7,630 nucleotides of DNA from Deltaproteobacteria bacterium RIFOXYA12_FULL_61_11 (GCA_001799195.1 MGSU01000210.1:1-7630), one strand, 5' to 3'. Positions 1 through 5,963 are shown, counted from the stretch's first letter. Numbers and translations: made by a program. Notes: generated by a model from the sequence alone, not told the origin.

Positions 1-243
1 CACGGCGCGGAGTACCCGGGGATGGCCGTACCCGGTGGCGTTGACCGCGATGCCGGCCGAGAAATCCAGGTACTCGTTGCCGTCAAGGTCGAAGAGGCGG
101 CAGCCCTGCCCCCTCTCGATGTAGAGGGATTCCGGACCCCGTCCATAGGAGGGGGACAGCACCAAGGTGTCGGCCTCGAGCGAACAACGGCTCTGCGGCC
201 GGGAACAGTCAGGCACAGTGATCGGTACTGGTTGCTCGTTCAC
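1..243 (-). CDS. Class III PLP-dependent aminotransferase (acetylornithine/4-aminobutyrate type), N-terminal fragment
   Basis: Only the first 81 codons are present; the gene runs off the left edge. The reverse-strand translation contains SPSYGRGPESLYIERGQGC, then LFDLDGNEYLDFSAGIAVN, then ATGYGHPRV. This is the conserved N-terminal block of class III aminotransferases such as ArgD and GabT, where this segment helps form the substrate pocket and dimer interface. These cytosolic PLP enzymes move an amino group from an omega-amino donor to 2-oxoglutarate. The catalytic lysine lies beyond the window, so the substrate cannot be chosen. I prefer the GTG start at 243 because GAGGA sits five bases upstream of it. 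That start overlaps the preceding aminotransferase gene by 35 nt. An in-frame GTG at 216 would give an 8-nt overlap but has no visible ribosome-binding site. It is the third gene of the minus-strand operon and probably translationally coupled. Confidence 0.85.
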   Translation of the reverse strand, partial: MNEQPVPITVPDCSRPQSRCSLEADTLVLSPSYGRGPESLYIERGQGCRLFDLDGNEYLDFSAGIAVNATGYGHPRVLRAV

Positions 244-1102
244 AATAGTCCTCGATGAAGAGCTTGAACAGTTCGTGCAAACGCCGCGTCAGCGGACCCG
301 GGGCCTCGGGTAGGACCAGGTTGTCGATCCTCTTCACGGCCACCACCTCGCGCGAGGTGCTGGAGAGGAAGGCCTCCTCGGCCTGGAAGAGGTCGTTCAG
401 CCCGAGGGTGCATGCCCGGGCCGGAAGACCATGGTGGGAACAGAGGTCCAGGAGGACCCCGCGGGTGATACCGTCGAGGATGCCGCTCTCGAGGGAAGGG
501 GTCAACACCTCACCGGCCCGGACCACGAACAGGTTGCTGCTGGAGAGTTCGGCCAGGGCTCCCTGGCCGTTGAGCATCAAGCAATCGTCGTACCCGAGCC
601 GTTCGGCCTCGGCGAGGGCGAGGATGTTGTTGAGTTTGTTGCCGGATTTGATCGCCGGATCGAGGGCTTCGCGCGAGGTCCGCTCGATCTTGGGAACGTG
701 GAGCGTAAAGCCTGCCGCGAGCCGGGCATCGTGGTCCTCGGGCAGCGCCGTGTAGAAGAGGATGGTGCGGGGCACCTCCGGCAGGCCGCGAAGCGAGAGG
801 GTCAGACCGGAACTCCCCCGGGTCACGACCACCCGGAGCAGGCCATTCCGGCAACGCGCGGTCTCGAGCAGGGTCTCGATGGAAGAGCGCAGCGGCTCAC
901 AGCGCGACCGAAGATCGAAACCCAACCCGGCAGCCGAACGGACCAACCGCCCGAGGTGCTCCTCTCGCATGAAAGGGACCCCTCGATACACCCGCAGGGT
1001 TTCATAGACGCTGTCGCCGAACAAGAAGCCCCGGTCGAAGACCGGAATAAAGGCTTCGCCGGGAGGACACGGTGTGCCGTCGATGCTGACCAGGATCTTC
1101 AC
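209..1102 (-). CDS. Fold-type IV PLP aminotransferase (BCAT / D-amino-acid transaminase / ADC-lyase family)
   Basis: A complete 297-residue protein of usual family length, predicted to be cytosolic. The N-terminus has IDGT, then VFDRGFLFGDSVYETLRVYRG (about 21-41), a typical class IV opening. The PLP lysine is very probably K152 in AIKSGNKLNNILALAEAE. ALAELSSSNLFVV (about 182-194) supplies the conserved glutamate E185 that contacts the cofactor ring nitrogen. ESGILDGITR (205-214) is the phosphate-binding loop. Branched-chain aminotransferases, D-alanine transaminases and 4-amino-4-deoxychorismate lyases share this fold, and the visible motifs do not separate them. IKSxN resembles D-amino-acid transaminases, while the GILxGITR loop occurs across the family, so I give no symbol. 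The start is GTG with TGAGG seven bases upstream. It lies 9 nt after the SCP2-like gene and overlaps the next aminotransferase gene, so the three are probably co-transcribed. Confidence 0.9.
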   Translation of the reverse strand: MKILVSIDGTPCPPGEAFIPVFDRGFLFGDSVYETLRVYRGVPFMREEHLGRLVRSAAGLGFDLRSRCEPLRSSIETLLETARCRNGLLRVVVTRGSSGLTLSLRGLPEVPRTILFYTALPEDHDARLAAGFTLHVPKIERTSREALDPAIKSGNKLNNILALAEAERLGYDDCLMLNGQGALAELSSSNLFVVRAGEVLTPSLESGILDGITRGVLLDLCSHHGLPARACTLGLNDLFQAEEAFLSSTSREVVAVKRIDNLVLPEAPGPLTRRLHELFKLFIEDYCERATSTDHCA

Positions 1103-1111
1103 CGTACAACC

Positions 1112-1582
1112 TCAGCCCATCAGCTTCTTGATCGCGTCCTTGACCTTGCCCAGACTGCCGAGGCCATGCAACGAGAGCCACTTCCAGATGGTCTTGCCCC
1201 CGAGCATGAGCACGCCGAAATACCCCTTGAATCCCAGTTTGATGGGTCCGGCTTTGAGCGCGATACGCATCCGTCGAGAAGCCTCGGGCCAGATCATGGT
1301 CTCAAAGACGCGGATGCCATAGGTACCGATGTCGTCGGTGTCGAAGTCGGCGACATGGACGAGCGCGGCTTCGGTGATGGTGAAGACCATCTCGCGTTCG
1401 GCCGGCGCTCCGTCGCTGACCCGCAGCCTTTCGCCCGCCTTGGTCAGGGTGTAGCCCACGCCCGAGGCGGCGTTGCGCAATTCGACGGAGATGCTATCCT
1501 TCAGCGGTTTGGCCGCTTCCACGCAGATCGGTTTGCGTTCGAAGAAGAGCACGAGTTTCTCTTTGAATTGGGCTTCGTCCAT
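1112..1582 (-). CDS. SCP2-like sterol/lipid-binding domain protein
   Basis: A 156-residue protein with no signal peptide, so probably cytosolic. Residues about 25-130 fit the SCP2 pattern. Alternating strands (GVGYTLTKAGERLRV) are followed by MVFTITEAALVHVADFDTDD and a C-terminal helix-loop with LKAGPIKLGFKGYFGVLMLGG. SCP2 domains hold a hydrophobic ligand such as a fatty acyl chain or sterol in a tunnel. The ligand here is unknown, and the family call rests on pattern rather than a diagnostic residue. The tail ends in a basic amphipathic stretch (GKVKDAIKKLMG). The ATG at 1582 is chosen because a strong GGGGGGAGG lies seven bases upstream. A longer TTG-initiated reading from 1606 would place this ribosome-binding site inside the gene. 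It is the first gene of the minus-strand operon, 9 nt before the class IV aminotransferase. A lipid-carrier role linked to amino-acid metabolism is not obvious. Confidence 0.65.
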   Translation of the reverse strand: MDEAQFKEKLVLFFERKPICVEAAKPLKDSISVELRNAASGVGYTLTKAGERLRVSDGAPAEREMVFTITEAALVHVADFDTDDIGTYGIRVFETMIWPEASRRMRIALKAGPIKLGFKGYFGVLMLGGKTIWKWLSLHGLGSLGKVKDAIKKLMG

Positions 1583-1632
1583 GCTTGATCCTCCCCCCGG
1601 CGGCAAGGACGATCCCCGCCGACCAAGCCCTC

Positions 1633-1661
1633 TTCCTAGTCTTTTTCCCGGGTATGATCAA
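1633..1661 (-). promoter_or_regulatory. Weak candidate sigma70-type promoter for the minus-strand operon
   Basis: On the minus strand, TTGATC (1661-1656) and TAGGAA (1638-1633) are separated by 17 bp. The matches are 4/6 and 3/6 to the consensus. Transcription would start near 1626, leaving a leader of about 45 nt that includes the strong ribosome-binding site of the SCP2-like gene. Position and spacing are reasonable, but the match is poor. Confidence 0.25.
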
Positions 1662-1687
1662 TGGAAAACCCCTTGCAGCAGGGAACA

Positions 1688-1716
1688 TTACCATGCAACT
1701 CGTTGAGATGTATATA
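1688..1716 (+). promoter_or_regulatory. Candidate sigma70-type promoter for the exported protein gene at 1800
   Basis: TTACCA (1688-1693) and TATATA (1711-1716) are separated by 17 bp; each matches 4/6 of the consensus. The TATATATG run is the most AT-rich spot in an otherwise GC-rich divergent region. The leader would be about 75 nt. Between it and the gene there is only a short GGCT/AGCC hairpin (1764-1776). Confidence 0.35.
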
Positions 1717-1799
1717 TGCAACCCGAGGTGCACGGCTCTTGTCTTCCTCGCGTTGCTCGTTTAGGCTGAAAAAGCCACGTAGACGAGGCAAAGAACTCC

Positions 1800-2321
1800 A
1801 TGGTCAGAACCCTTCTCCTCTGGTTCCTCATCGCTCACCTCCCGGGCGGTCTCCGGGCCGAGACCATCCTCACGCTCGACGGGACCAAGGTCGAGGGCAC
1901 GGTGGTGGAGTACACCTCCACGCACGTCGTCGTGCAACGCGACGGGGCGAGGATCACCCTGCCCAAGGCCCAGATCGAGAGGATCGAGGTCAATGCCCAC
2001 CGTCCCGATGCCCGGCTCGGCACGCCGGAAGGCACCCTGAACCTGTGGATCGACGCGGCCCGGAAGCTCGATTCCGAGGGCATGCTGCGTTGCTATGTGT
2101 CGGACGCCCAAGCGCAGAAACGCAAGGAGTTCCAGAAGTTCAAAACCGAGGAGCTGCGCCGGATGCAGGCCGATGCGATCAAGACCCGTTTCCATGTCGC
2201 CGAACCGCTCATCATCGGGAACCGGGCCACGGTCAAGGTCGATCGGGAGTTCGGCAAGGCTTCCGAGACCGAGATCTTCGAACTCGTCCTCGAACGCGGG
2301 GAGTGGCGCATCTCGCCCTGA
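1800..2321 (+). CDS. Exported protein with Sm/SH3-like N-terminal domain and possible NTF2-like C-terminal domain
   Basis: I do not recognise a named gene. The 173-residue product starts with a Sec-type signal peptide: MVR, a hydrophobic core (LLLWFLIAHL) and probable cleavage after LRA at residue 20, so it should act outside the cytoplasm. There is no lipobox cysteine. Residues about 22-64 (TLDGTKVEGTVVEYTSTHVV, then ITLPKAQIERIEV) form a compact beta pattern like the small Sm/SH3-like barrels common at the start of secreted Planctomycete and deltaproteobacterial-type proteins. Residues about 76-172 run helix-helix-strands: TPEGTLNLWIDAARKLD, a basic helix, then RATVKVDREFG and IFELVLERGEWRIS. 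This resembles DUF4878/NTF2-like domains that bind small ligands or stabilise envelope complexes. The ATG has only a distant GAGG, 11 bases upstream. The gene stands alone, diverging from the minus-strand operon. Function is unknown. Confidence 0.75.
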   Translation: MVRTLLLWFLIAHLPGGLRAETILTLDGTKVEGTVVEYTSTHVVVQRDGARITLPKAQIERIEVNAHRPDARLGTPEGTLNLWIDAARKLDSEGMLRCYVSDAQAQKRKEFQKFKTEELRRMQADAIKTRFHVAEPLIIGNRATVKVDREFGKASETEIFELVLERGEWRISP

Positions 2322-2348
2322 GGATGCCTGAACTCATATCCACGACCC

Positions 2349-2481
2349 TTCAGTCTTGGGGTATTGCTGATTGTTCCTGAAACCACGTAGGGGTGGCGCC
2401 GACGGGGGACCCCCGCCACGCGCAAGCATGAGCATGGTGGGGGTGAGAGGCGACAGGACCCCTTGCCCCCCCAAGACTGAA
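2349..2481. repeat. 133-bp GC-rich segment bounded by a perfect 13-bp inverted repeat
   Basis: TTCAGTCTTGGGG (2349-2361) is the exact reverse complement of CCCCAAGACTGAA (2469-2481). Smaller hairpins lie between the arms: GTGGCG/CGCCAC (2393-2398 with 2414-2419), a GGGGGACCCCC palindrome (2404-2414), and GGGGT/ACCCC (2440-2444 with 2458-2462). No coding sequence is supported inside. It could be a structured RNA closed by a 13-bp stem, a small non-autonomous mobile element, or an elaborate 3' structure of the upstream gene. No target-site duplication is visible at the ends (ccc before, cac after), and no T-tract follows, so it is not a classical intrinsic terminator. Confidence 0.6.
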
Positions 2482-2508
2482 CACTCACCTTATATCCCCA
2501 CTTTCCCA

Positions 2509-2538
2509 TTGCGGCCCTTGCGGTGCGAGGAGTATACT
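2509..2538 (+). promoter_or_regulatory. Probable sigma70-type promoter of the 937-residue membrane protein gene
   Basis: TATACT (2533-2538) matches the -10 consensus at 5 of 6 positions. TTGCGG (2509-2514) is a 3/6 -35 box with an 18-bp spacer. Transcription would start near 2545, giving a leader of about 85 nt that contains the GC-rich hairpin at 2566-2610. This is the best promoter-like match in the 2322-2628 gap. Confidence 0.45.
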
Positions 2539-2565
2539 GCCGCGAACTCCCTACCGGGATGAACC

Positions 2566-2610
2566 CTCGCGCCGCGCGCCCGCGCCCGCGAGAGGCAAGC
2601 CCGGCGCGAG
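2566..2610 (+). promoter_or_regulatory. GC-rich leader hairpin just upstream of the 937-residue protein gene
   Basis: CTCGCGCCG (2566-2574) is the exact reverse complement of CGGCGCGAG (2602-2610), with a 27-nt loop that is itself GC-rich. The stem ends about 10 nt before the GAGG ribosome-binding site (2619-2622) and 18 nt before the ATG. It could modulate ribosome access or mRNA stability. No U-tract follows, so termination is unlikely. Confidence 0.45.
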
Positions 2611-2628
2611 CCTTACCAGAGGTGTCTC

Positions 2629-5442
2629 ATGTACATCCCACGGTTGCGCCGTGACTTCGAATTGGCCACTATCGATGAGAACCTCCATGTTCTCAAGAGC
2701 ATCCGGGTCACACGCTATCTCGAAATGAGCGCCGAGGAGTACTTCGTCTTCACCAGCATCGACGGCAAGGCCGACCTCGAGGACATCGCCGTCCGCTTCT
2801 ATGAACGGTTCAAGTACATCGGGCACAATGAAATCGTCAATCTGTTGATAAAATTATACGAATACAAGCTCCTAGAAGAGGAACCGCCGAACTACATCGC
2901 TACCCGGCAGGTCCGCGGCGGACTCTCCCGCTTGGGAGACCAGTTGGTCCACCACCTCGACCTGACCCTCGTGGGCAAGGTGCTGCGTTACTCGCCCCTG
3001 CGCCTCCTCTATGTCCTACCCGTGTTCGTGGTTCTGCTCCTCGCCTCGCTCGCGACCGCGGTCGGTTTCATCCTCTTCCTCGATACCCGCACCTATCAAC
3101 TCTTCTCCTTCCAACAGGGCTTGGCCGCGAACATTACCCTCGATCTCGGGCTCTTCTATGGTCTCCTGGCCTGGTATTGTCTGGGAAAACTCGCCGCGCT
3201 CGGGGCCTACGACCGACAGGTCAACGGGTTCCAGGTCCGGTTGATCGGCGTAATTCCCTGGCTCAGCGTGGATACCAGCGACATCCTGATGACGGGGTTG
3301 CGAGGCCGCTTGACCACGGCCCTCTCCGGCAGCTATCTCCTCCTCCTGACCGCCATGGCCGGGGCCCTGCATCTGCTGATCGGCCAGTACTTCCCGGATT
3401 ACCTGCCGGACTTCCTGCGCAAGGAACTCCTGTTCGACCTGTCTTACAAGGTCAGCATCCTGGCGTATCTCCTGGTCTTCTTCAAGCTCTCGCCCTTCTA
3501 TCCGAGCGATGGATTGACCGCCTTCACCGAACTCTTCCATTTCCACACCGAACGGGCCAAGATCCTGCACTACCTCAAATCCATGCTCGTCCTCCGCAAG
3601 AGCAGTGGAGAGAAACGTGAGGATCGCGAGAGCCTTCGGCACGAACTCGGACTCTCGCTCGGCGCGACCTGGTCCATCGCGTACTTCTTCGGCTTCCTCA
3701 AGATCATGTCCTTCCTCATCAACAGCGAGGCAAAACTGGTCTTCCAGCGTCTGATCTTCGCCGACGACCTCTCCACGCGGGTCGTCTCGACCATCATCAT
3801 GGCCCTGATCTTCTTGCCGCCCCTCTTCCTGCTCGTGTATCTCTTCTATGCGGTCGAGGCTTGGTTGTTGCGCATGGCGTTGCGGCACAAAGCCTGGTTG
3901 TTGGCCCTGCTGTTGCAACCCGCCCTCGTCTCGTATGTCGCACCCTTCCCCGTGGCCTTCCCCCTCTATTGGACCCTCAGCCTCGTCTTGCTGGTCGCCG
4001 TCTTCCTGGCGGGCCGTCGTATCGGCTATTTCCCCAGTCTGGCCGAACGCTGGTCCCTCCTGACCGTATTCTTGGCCCTCTCCACCATCGCGATCCTGAC
4101 CTTGCTCGGCCTCAATACCATGGAAGTCGAGCGGCAGTACCTCTTGGGCGGTTTCGTCTGGCTCTGCCTGCTCACCTGTTTCTTGCTGGTCCGAACGTAT
4201 CGCTATCGTCAGGGCAAGCTCTTCGAGTCCTCCTTCTTCCAGGCCATCGCCGCGCTCAGCCTCTTTCCCGTCTTTTTCGTGCCCGACCCCTGGTTGCTCT
4301 GCTTGCCGGTGATCTCCTTACTCCTCCAACTCTTCGCCCTGCGCGATCTCTTCGCCACGCTCGCCGAATTACCCGCTCCAAAACTCAGCGTTTCGGCGCA
4401 GGACAACGGGGAGGTTTTGTGGCTTGCGTTGCTCGCGGAGCTCGGTCGGACCATCATCGGCCGCTGGGACGATCGCCTGGCCTCGGGCGTCGACGCCTTC
4501 AAGTTCCTCGAAGGACACCTCGGGTTGCACCTCGCCCGTTACCTGGCGTTGAGGGCCGGGCACGGACTACCCCTGTACCAGGCCTTCACCCTGCAACAGG
4601 ACGTGATCGAACCCTCCCGCCTCCCGCTGACCCTCTGTACCCACCGTAACCTGCAATCCCTGGAGAACCTGATCAAACGGATACCGCTGTTCGCGAGAGC
4701 CGAGGGGGAGGAGTTGACCATCCTGCTCAAGCACCTCAAGTCCATGGAGTGGGCTCGCGGCCAGTACATCCTGCGCGAAGGAGAGTCCGGGGACCAGTTC
4801 TTCGCCATCCAGGAAGGGGTGGTCGATATCTACAAAAAGGATCGCTATGGGTACGATACCAAGATCGGTACCCTCTTCGAAGGCGATTGTTTCGGCGAGA
4901 TCGCCCTACTCGAACACACGACGAGGCAGGCCACGGTCATCGCCCAGATTCCGACCACCTTGCTGTACCTCGACCGAGGCCCCTTCAACTACCTGATCGA
5001 ACAGTATCCGGGAATGAGGACCAAGCTGCTCTCGACCCTCCATCGGGCCAATCTCTTGCGCAGCGTCAGTATTTTCCATTCCCTGACCAGTACCCAGATC
5101 TTCTCCCTGGCCTCCAAGGCGGAGGAACGCAACAGCGTCGAAGGCGACGTCGTCATTCGCGAGGGCGAGGAGGGCCGGGAGTTCTTCGTCATCACCAGGG
5201 GCAAGTTCGAGGTCACCCGCGGCGGACAGGTGCTGACCATGCTGGGCGAGCGGAACTTCTTCGGGGAGATCGCCCTGCTCAAGGAGGTCAGCCGGACGGC
5301 TACGGTCAGCGCAAAGGCCGAGGGGGAACTCCTCGTCATCCAGAAAGCGGAATTCCTCCAGGCCATGTCCTCCAATACTACCCTGAGCGCAAAACTGCGC
5401 GAGATCACCTCCGACCGGCAAGGAGGGAACGGCCATGCTTAA
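2629..5442 (+). CDS. PqqD-like / M50-like (pseudo)protease membrane protein with two cyclic nucleotide-binding domains
   Basis: A 937-residue fusion. Residues about 5-88 resemble a PqqD-like winged helix, the fold used to hold peptides in RiPP maturation (YLEMSAEEYFVFTSIDGKAD is typical). About 12 hydrophobic helices follow between 124 and 572. The order and spacing match M50/peptide zinc metalloprotease relatives. VDTSD (214-218) and SPFYPSDG (288-295) sit where that family has its conserved motifs, but the expected HExxH reads YCLGK (183-187) and no HExxH occurs elsewhere. It is therefore probably not a zinc protease. A linker leads to two cyclic nucleotide-binding domains, about 683-800 and 812-915. 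Each has FGEIALL followed, nine residues after the Glu, by an Arg (E757/R766; E880/R889), the ligand-phosphate cassette of CAP and PKA. The ATG has GAGG six bases upstream. The stop overlaps the next gene by 8 nt. The M50 relationship is inferred by eye; the nucleotide-binding domains are clear. Confidence 0.85.
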   Translation: MYIPRLRRDFELATIDENLHVLKSIRVTRYLEMSAEEYFVFTSIDGKADLEDIAVRFYERFKYIGHNEIVNLLIKLYEYKLLEEEPPNYIATRQVRGGLSRLGDQLVHHLDLTLVGKVLRYSPLRLLYVLPVFVVLLLASLATAVGFILFLDTRTYQLFSFQQGLAANITLDLGLFYGLLAWYCLGKLAALGAYDRQVNGFQVRLIGVIPWLSVDTSDILMTGLRGRLTTALSGSYLLLLTAMAGALHLLIGQYFPDYLPDFLRKELLFDLSYKVSILAYLLVFFKLSPFYPSDGLTAFTELFHFHTERAKILHYLKSMLVLRKSSGEKREDRESLRHELGLSLGATWSIAYFFGFLKIMSFLINSEAKLVFQRLIFADDLSTRVVSTIIMALIFLPPLFLLVYLFYAVEAWLLRMALRHKAWLLALLLQPALVSYVAPFPVAFPLYWTLSLVLLVAVFLAGRRIGYFPSLAERWSLLTVFLALSTIAILTLLGLNTMEVERQYLLGGFVWLCLLTCFLLVRTYRYRQGKLFESSFFQAIAALSLFPVFFVPDPWLLCLPVISLLLQLFALRDLFATLAELPAPKLSVSAQDNGEVLWLALLAELGRTIIGRWDDRLASGVDAFKFLEGHLGLHLARYLALRAGHGLPLYQAFTLQQDVIEPSRLPLTLCTHRNLQSLENLIKRIPLFARAEGEELTILLKHLKSMEWARGQYILREGESGDQFFAIQEGVVDIYKKDRYGYDTKIGTLFEGDCFGEIALLEHTTRQATVIAQIPTTLLYLDRGPFNYLIEQYPGMRTKLLSTLHRANLLRSVSIFHSLTSTQIFSLASKAEERNSVEGDVVIREGEEGREFFVITRGKFEVTRGGQVLTMLGERNFFGEIALLKEVSRTATVSAKAEGELLVIQKAEFLQAMSSNTTLSAKLREITSDRQGGNGHA

Positions 5443-5821
5443 ACTCCTGCTCAAGCTGATGCCCGTCGCCGCGATAGCCGTGGGTGTCGTCAATGGCAAA
5501 CAGGTCGGTCTGGATGCCTTCTCCGCGATCACGGACATGGTCTACATCAGCCAGATGCGCGGCCGGTTGGCGATCATCAACACGGCGCTGGTGTCCGATC
5601 AGTTGACCAAGCCCGGTTGGTACCCCCGGGATTTCAAGGCCTATATACACGAGGTGTGCAAGATCACGGGCGGCGGCGATTGCAGCGTCGATCCCTGGGG
5701 CAAGGACGTGAGCCTGTTCGTGGATCCGCGAGGGGAATTCTTCGAGATCTTCTCGCCGGGACCGGACAGTGAACCCGAGACCGAGGACGACATTTTCCTC
5801 CAGACCTCCCTGGAACGCTGA
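5435..5821 (+). CDS. Small membrane-anchored/exported protein with GspG-like (pseudopilin-type) C-terminal module
   Basis: The 128-residue product starts MLKLLLKLMPVAAIAVGVV, a hydrophobic segment that could be a membrane anchor or uncleaved signal. It lacks the prepilin peptidase motif (GFxLxE) of true pseudopilins. The C-terminal half has WYPRDFKAYI, a pair of cysteines (C75 and C83, perhaps a disulfide), DPWGKDVSLFV and FFEIFSPGPDSEPETEDDI. This closely follows the NPWG...SxGPDG...TxDDI end of GspG, where the acidic loop binds calcium. AGGAGG eight bases before the ATG is an excellent ribosome-binding site. The ATG lies inside the last codons of the cyclic-nucleotide-binding gene, an 8-nt overlap that argues for translational coupling and a shared function. 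It may be a periplasm-facing partner of that membrane protein. A role in type II secretion is not supported, as no other secretion genes are present. Confidence 0.75.
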   Translation: MLKLLLKLMPVAAIAVGVVNGKQVGLDAFSAITDMVYISQMRGRLAIINTALVSDQLTKPGWYPRDFKAYIHEVCKITGGGDCSVDPWGKDVSLFVDPRGEFFEIFSPGPDSEPETEDDIFLQTSLER

Positions 5822-5850
5822 CCCCCTGCTCCGGTTGCGAATTTTCTCCC

Positions 5851-5878
5851 TTGACAAAGGAGCGGAGCCCGGAGTAAG
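5851..5878 (+). promoter_or_regulatory. Candidate promoter of tRNA-Gly
   Basis: A perfect -35 box, TTGACA (5851-5856), lies 16 bp before AGTAAG (5873-5878), which matches the -10 consensus at 3 of 6 positions. Transcription would start a few bases before the mature tRNA end at 5891. The -35 box is strong and well placed; the -10 box is weak. Confidence 0.45.
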
Positions 5879-5890
5879 CAAACCCTGGAT

Positions 5891-5963
5891 GCGGGCGTAA
5901 CTCAGTTGGTAGAGTATCACGTTGCCATCGTGAATGTCGCGAGTTCGAATCTCGTCGCCCGCT
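5891..5963 (+). tRNA. tRNA-Gly (anticodon GCC)
   Basis: A full cloverleaf folds over 73 nt. The acceptor stem is GCGGGCG/CGCCCGC (5891-5897 with 5956-5962) and the D stem ACTC/GAGT. The anticodon stem TCACG/CGTGA encloses the loop TTGCCAT with anticodon GCC at 5924-5926, reading GGC and GGU. The variable loop is ATGTC. The T stem GCGAG/CTCGT encloses TTCGAAT. The discriminator base is T, as expected for bacterial glycine tRNAs. The 3' CCA is not encoded and must be added by a nucleotidyltransferase. Confidence 0.97.

Larger units (their letters stand above)
1583..1799. other. Divergent intergenic region
   Basis: 217 nt separate the minus-strand operon from the exported-protein gene. They hold two weak promoter candidates facing opposite ways and a short hairpin at 1764-1776. 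I see no convincing operator or small gene. Confidence 0.6.
2322..2628. other. 307-nt structured non-coding region
   Basis: No gene is supported here. From left to right it contains the 133-bp inverted-repeat-bounded segment, an AT-richer stretch (CTTATATCC), a TATACT -10 box, a GC-rich hairpin and the ribosome-binding site of the 937-residue protein. A 31-codon reading frame (2559-2654) crosses the downstream start but has no ribosome-binding site. Confidence 0.6.

Noticed and set aside
431-1588. 385-codon plus-strand open frame opposite the aminotransferase and SCP2-like genes
   Set aside because: It is antisense to two genes with clear family motifs; its own translation has no recognisable domain and the long frame is a by-product of high GC.
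1583-1606. Upstream TTG start extending the SCP2-like protein by eight residues
   Set aside because: The strong ribosome-binding site GGGGGGAGG would lie within the extension and is ideally spaced for the ATG at 1582.
1661-2380. 239-codon plus-strand frame overlapping the exported-protein gene
   Set aside because: Its translation is Arg/Pro/His-rich without a domain, whereas the 1800 frame has a signal peptide and ordered strand/helix patterns.
2559-2654. 31-codon upstream reading frame overlapping the start of the 937-residue gene
   Set aside because: No ribosome-binding site, and the Arg/Pro/Ala-rich product follows simply from the GC-rich leader hairpin.
3640-3654. HELGL (338-342) as a metalloprotease HExxH motif
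   Set aside because: The second histidine is leucine, and it lies after the SDG motif rather than in the early helix where the family places it.
3016-3918. 300-codon minus-strand open frame inside the membrane protein gene
   Set aside because: Its composition is extremely Glu/Gln/Asp-rich, as expected when hydrophobic Leu/Phe codons are read from the other strand; no domain is seen.
5827-5876. Possible terminator TGCTCCGG/CCGGAGTA after the GspG-like gene
   Set aside because: The stem is only six Watson-Crick pairs plus a wobble and an end pair, the loop is long, there is no T-tract, and it overlaps the tRNA promoter.
5939-5963. tRNA-Gly 3' end as an integration (attB/attL) site
   Set aside because: No second copy of the tRNA 3' end and no integrase gene are present in the window.
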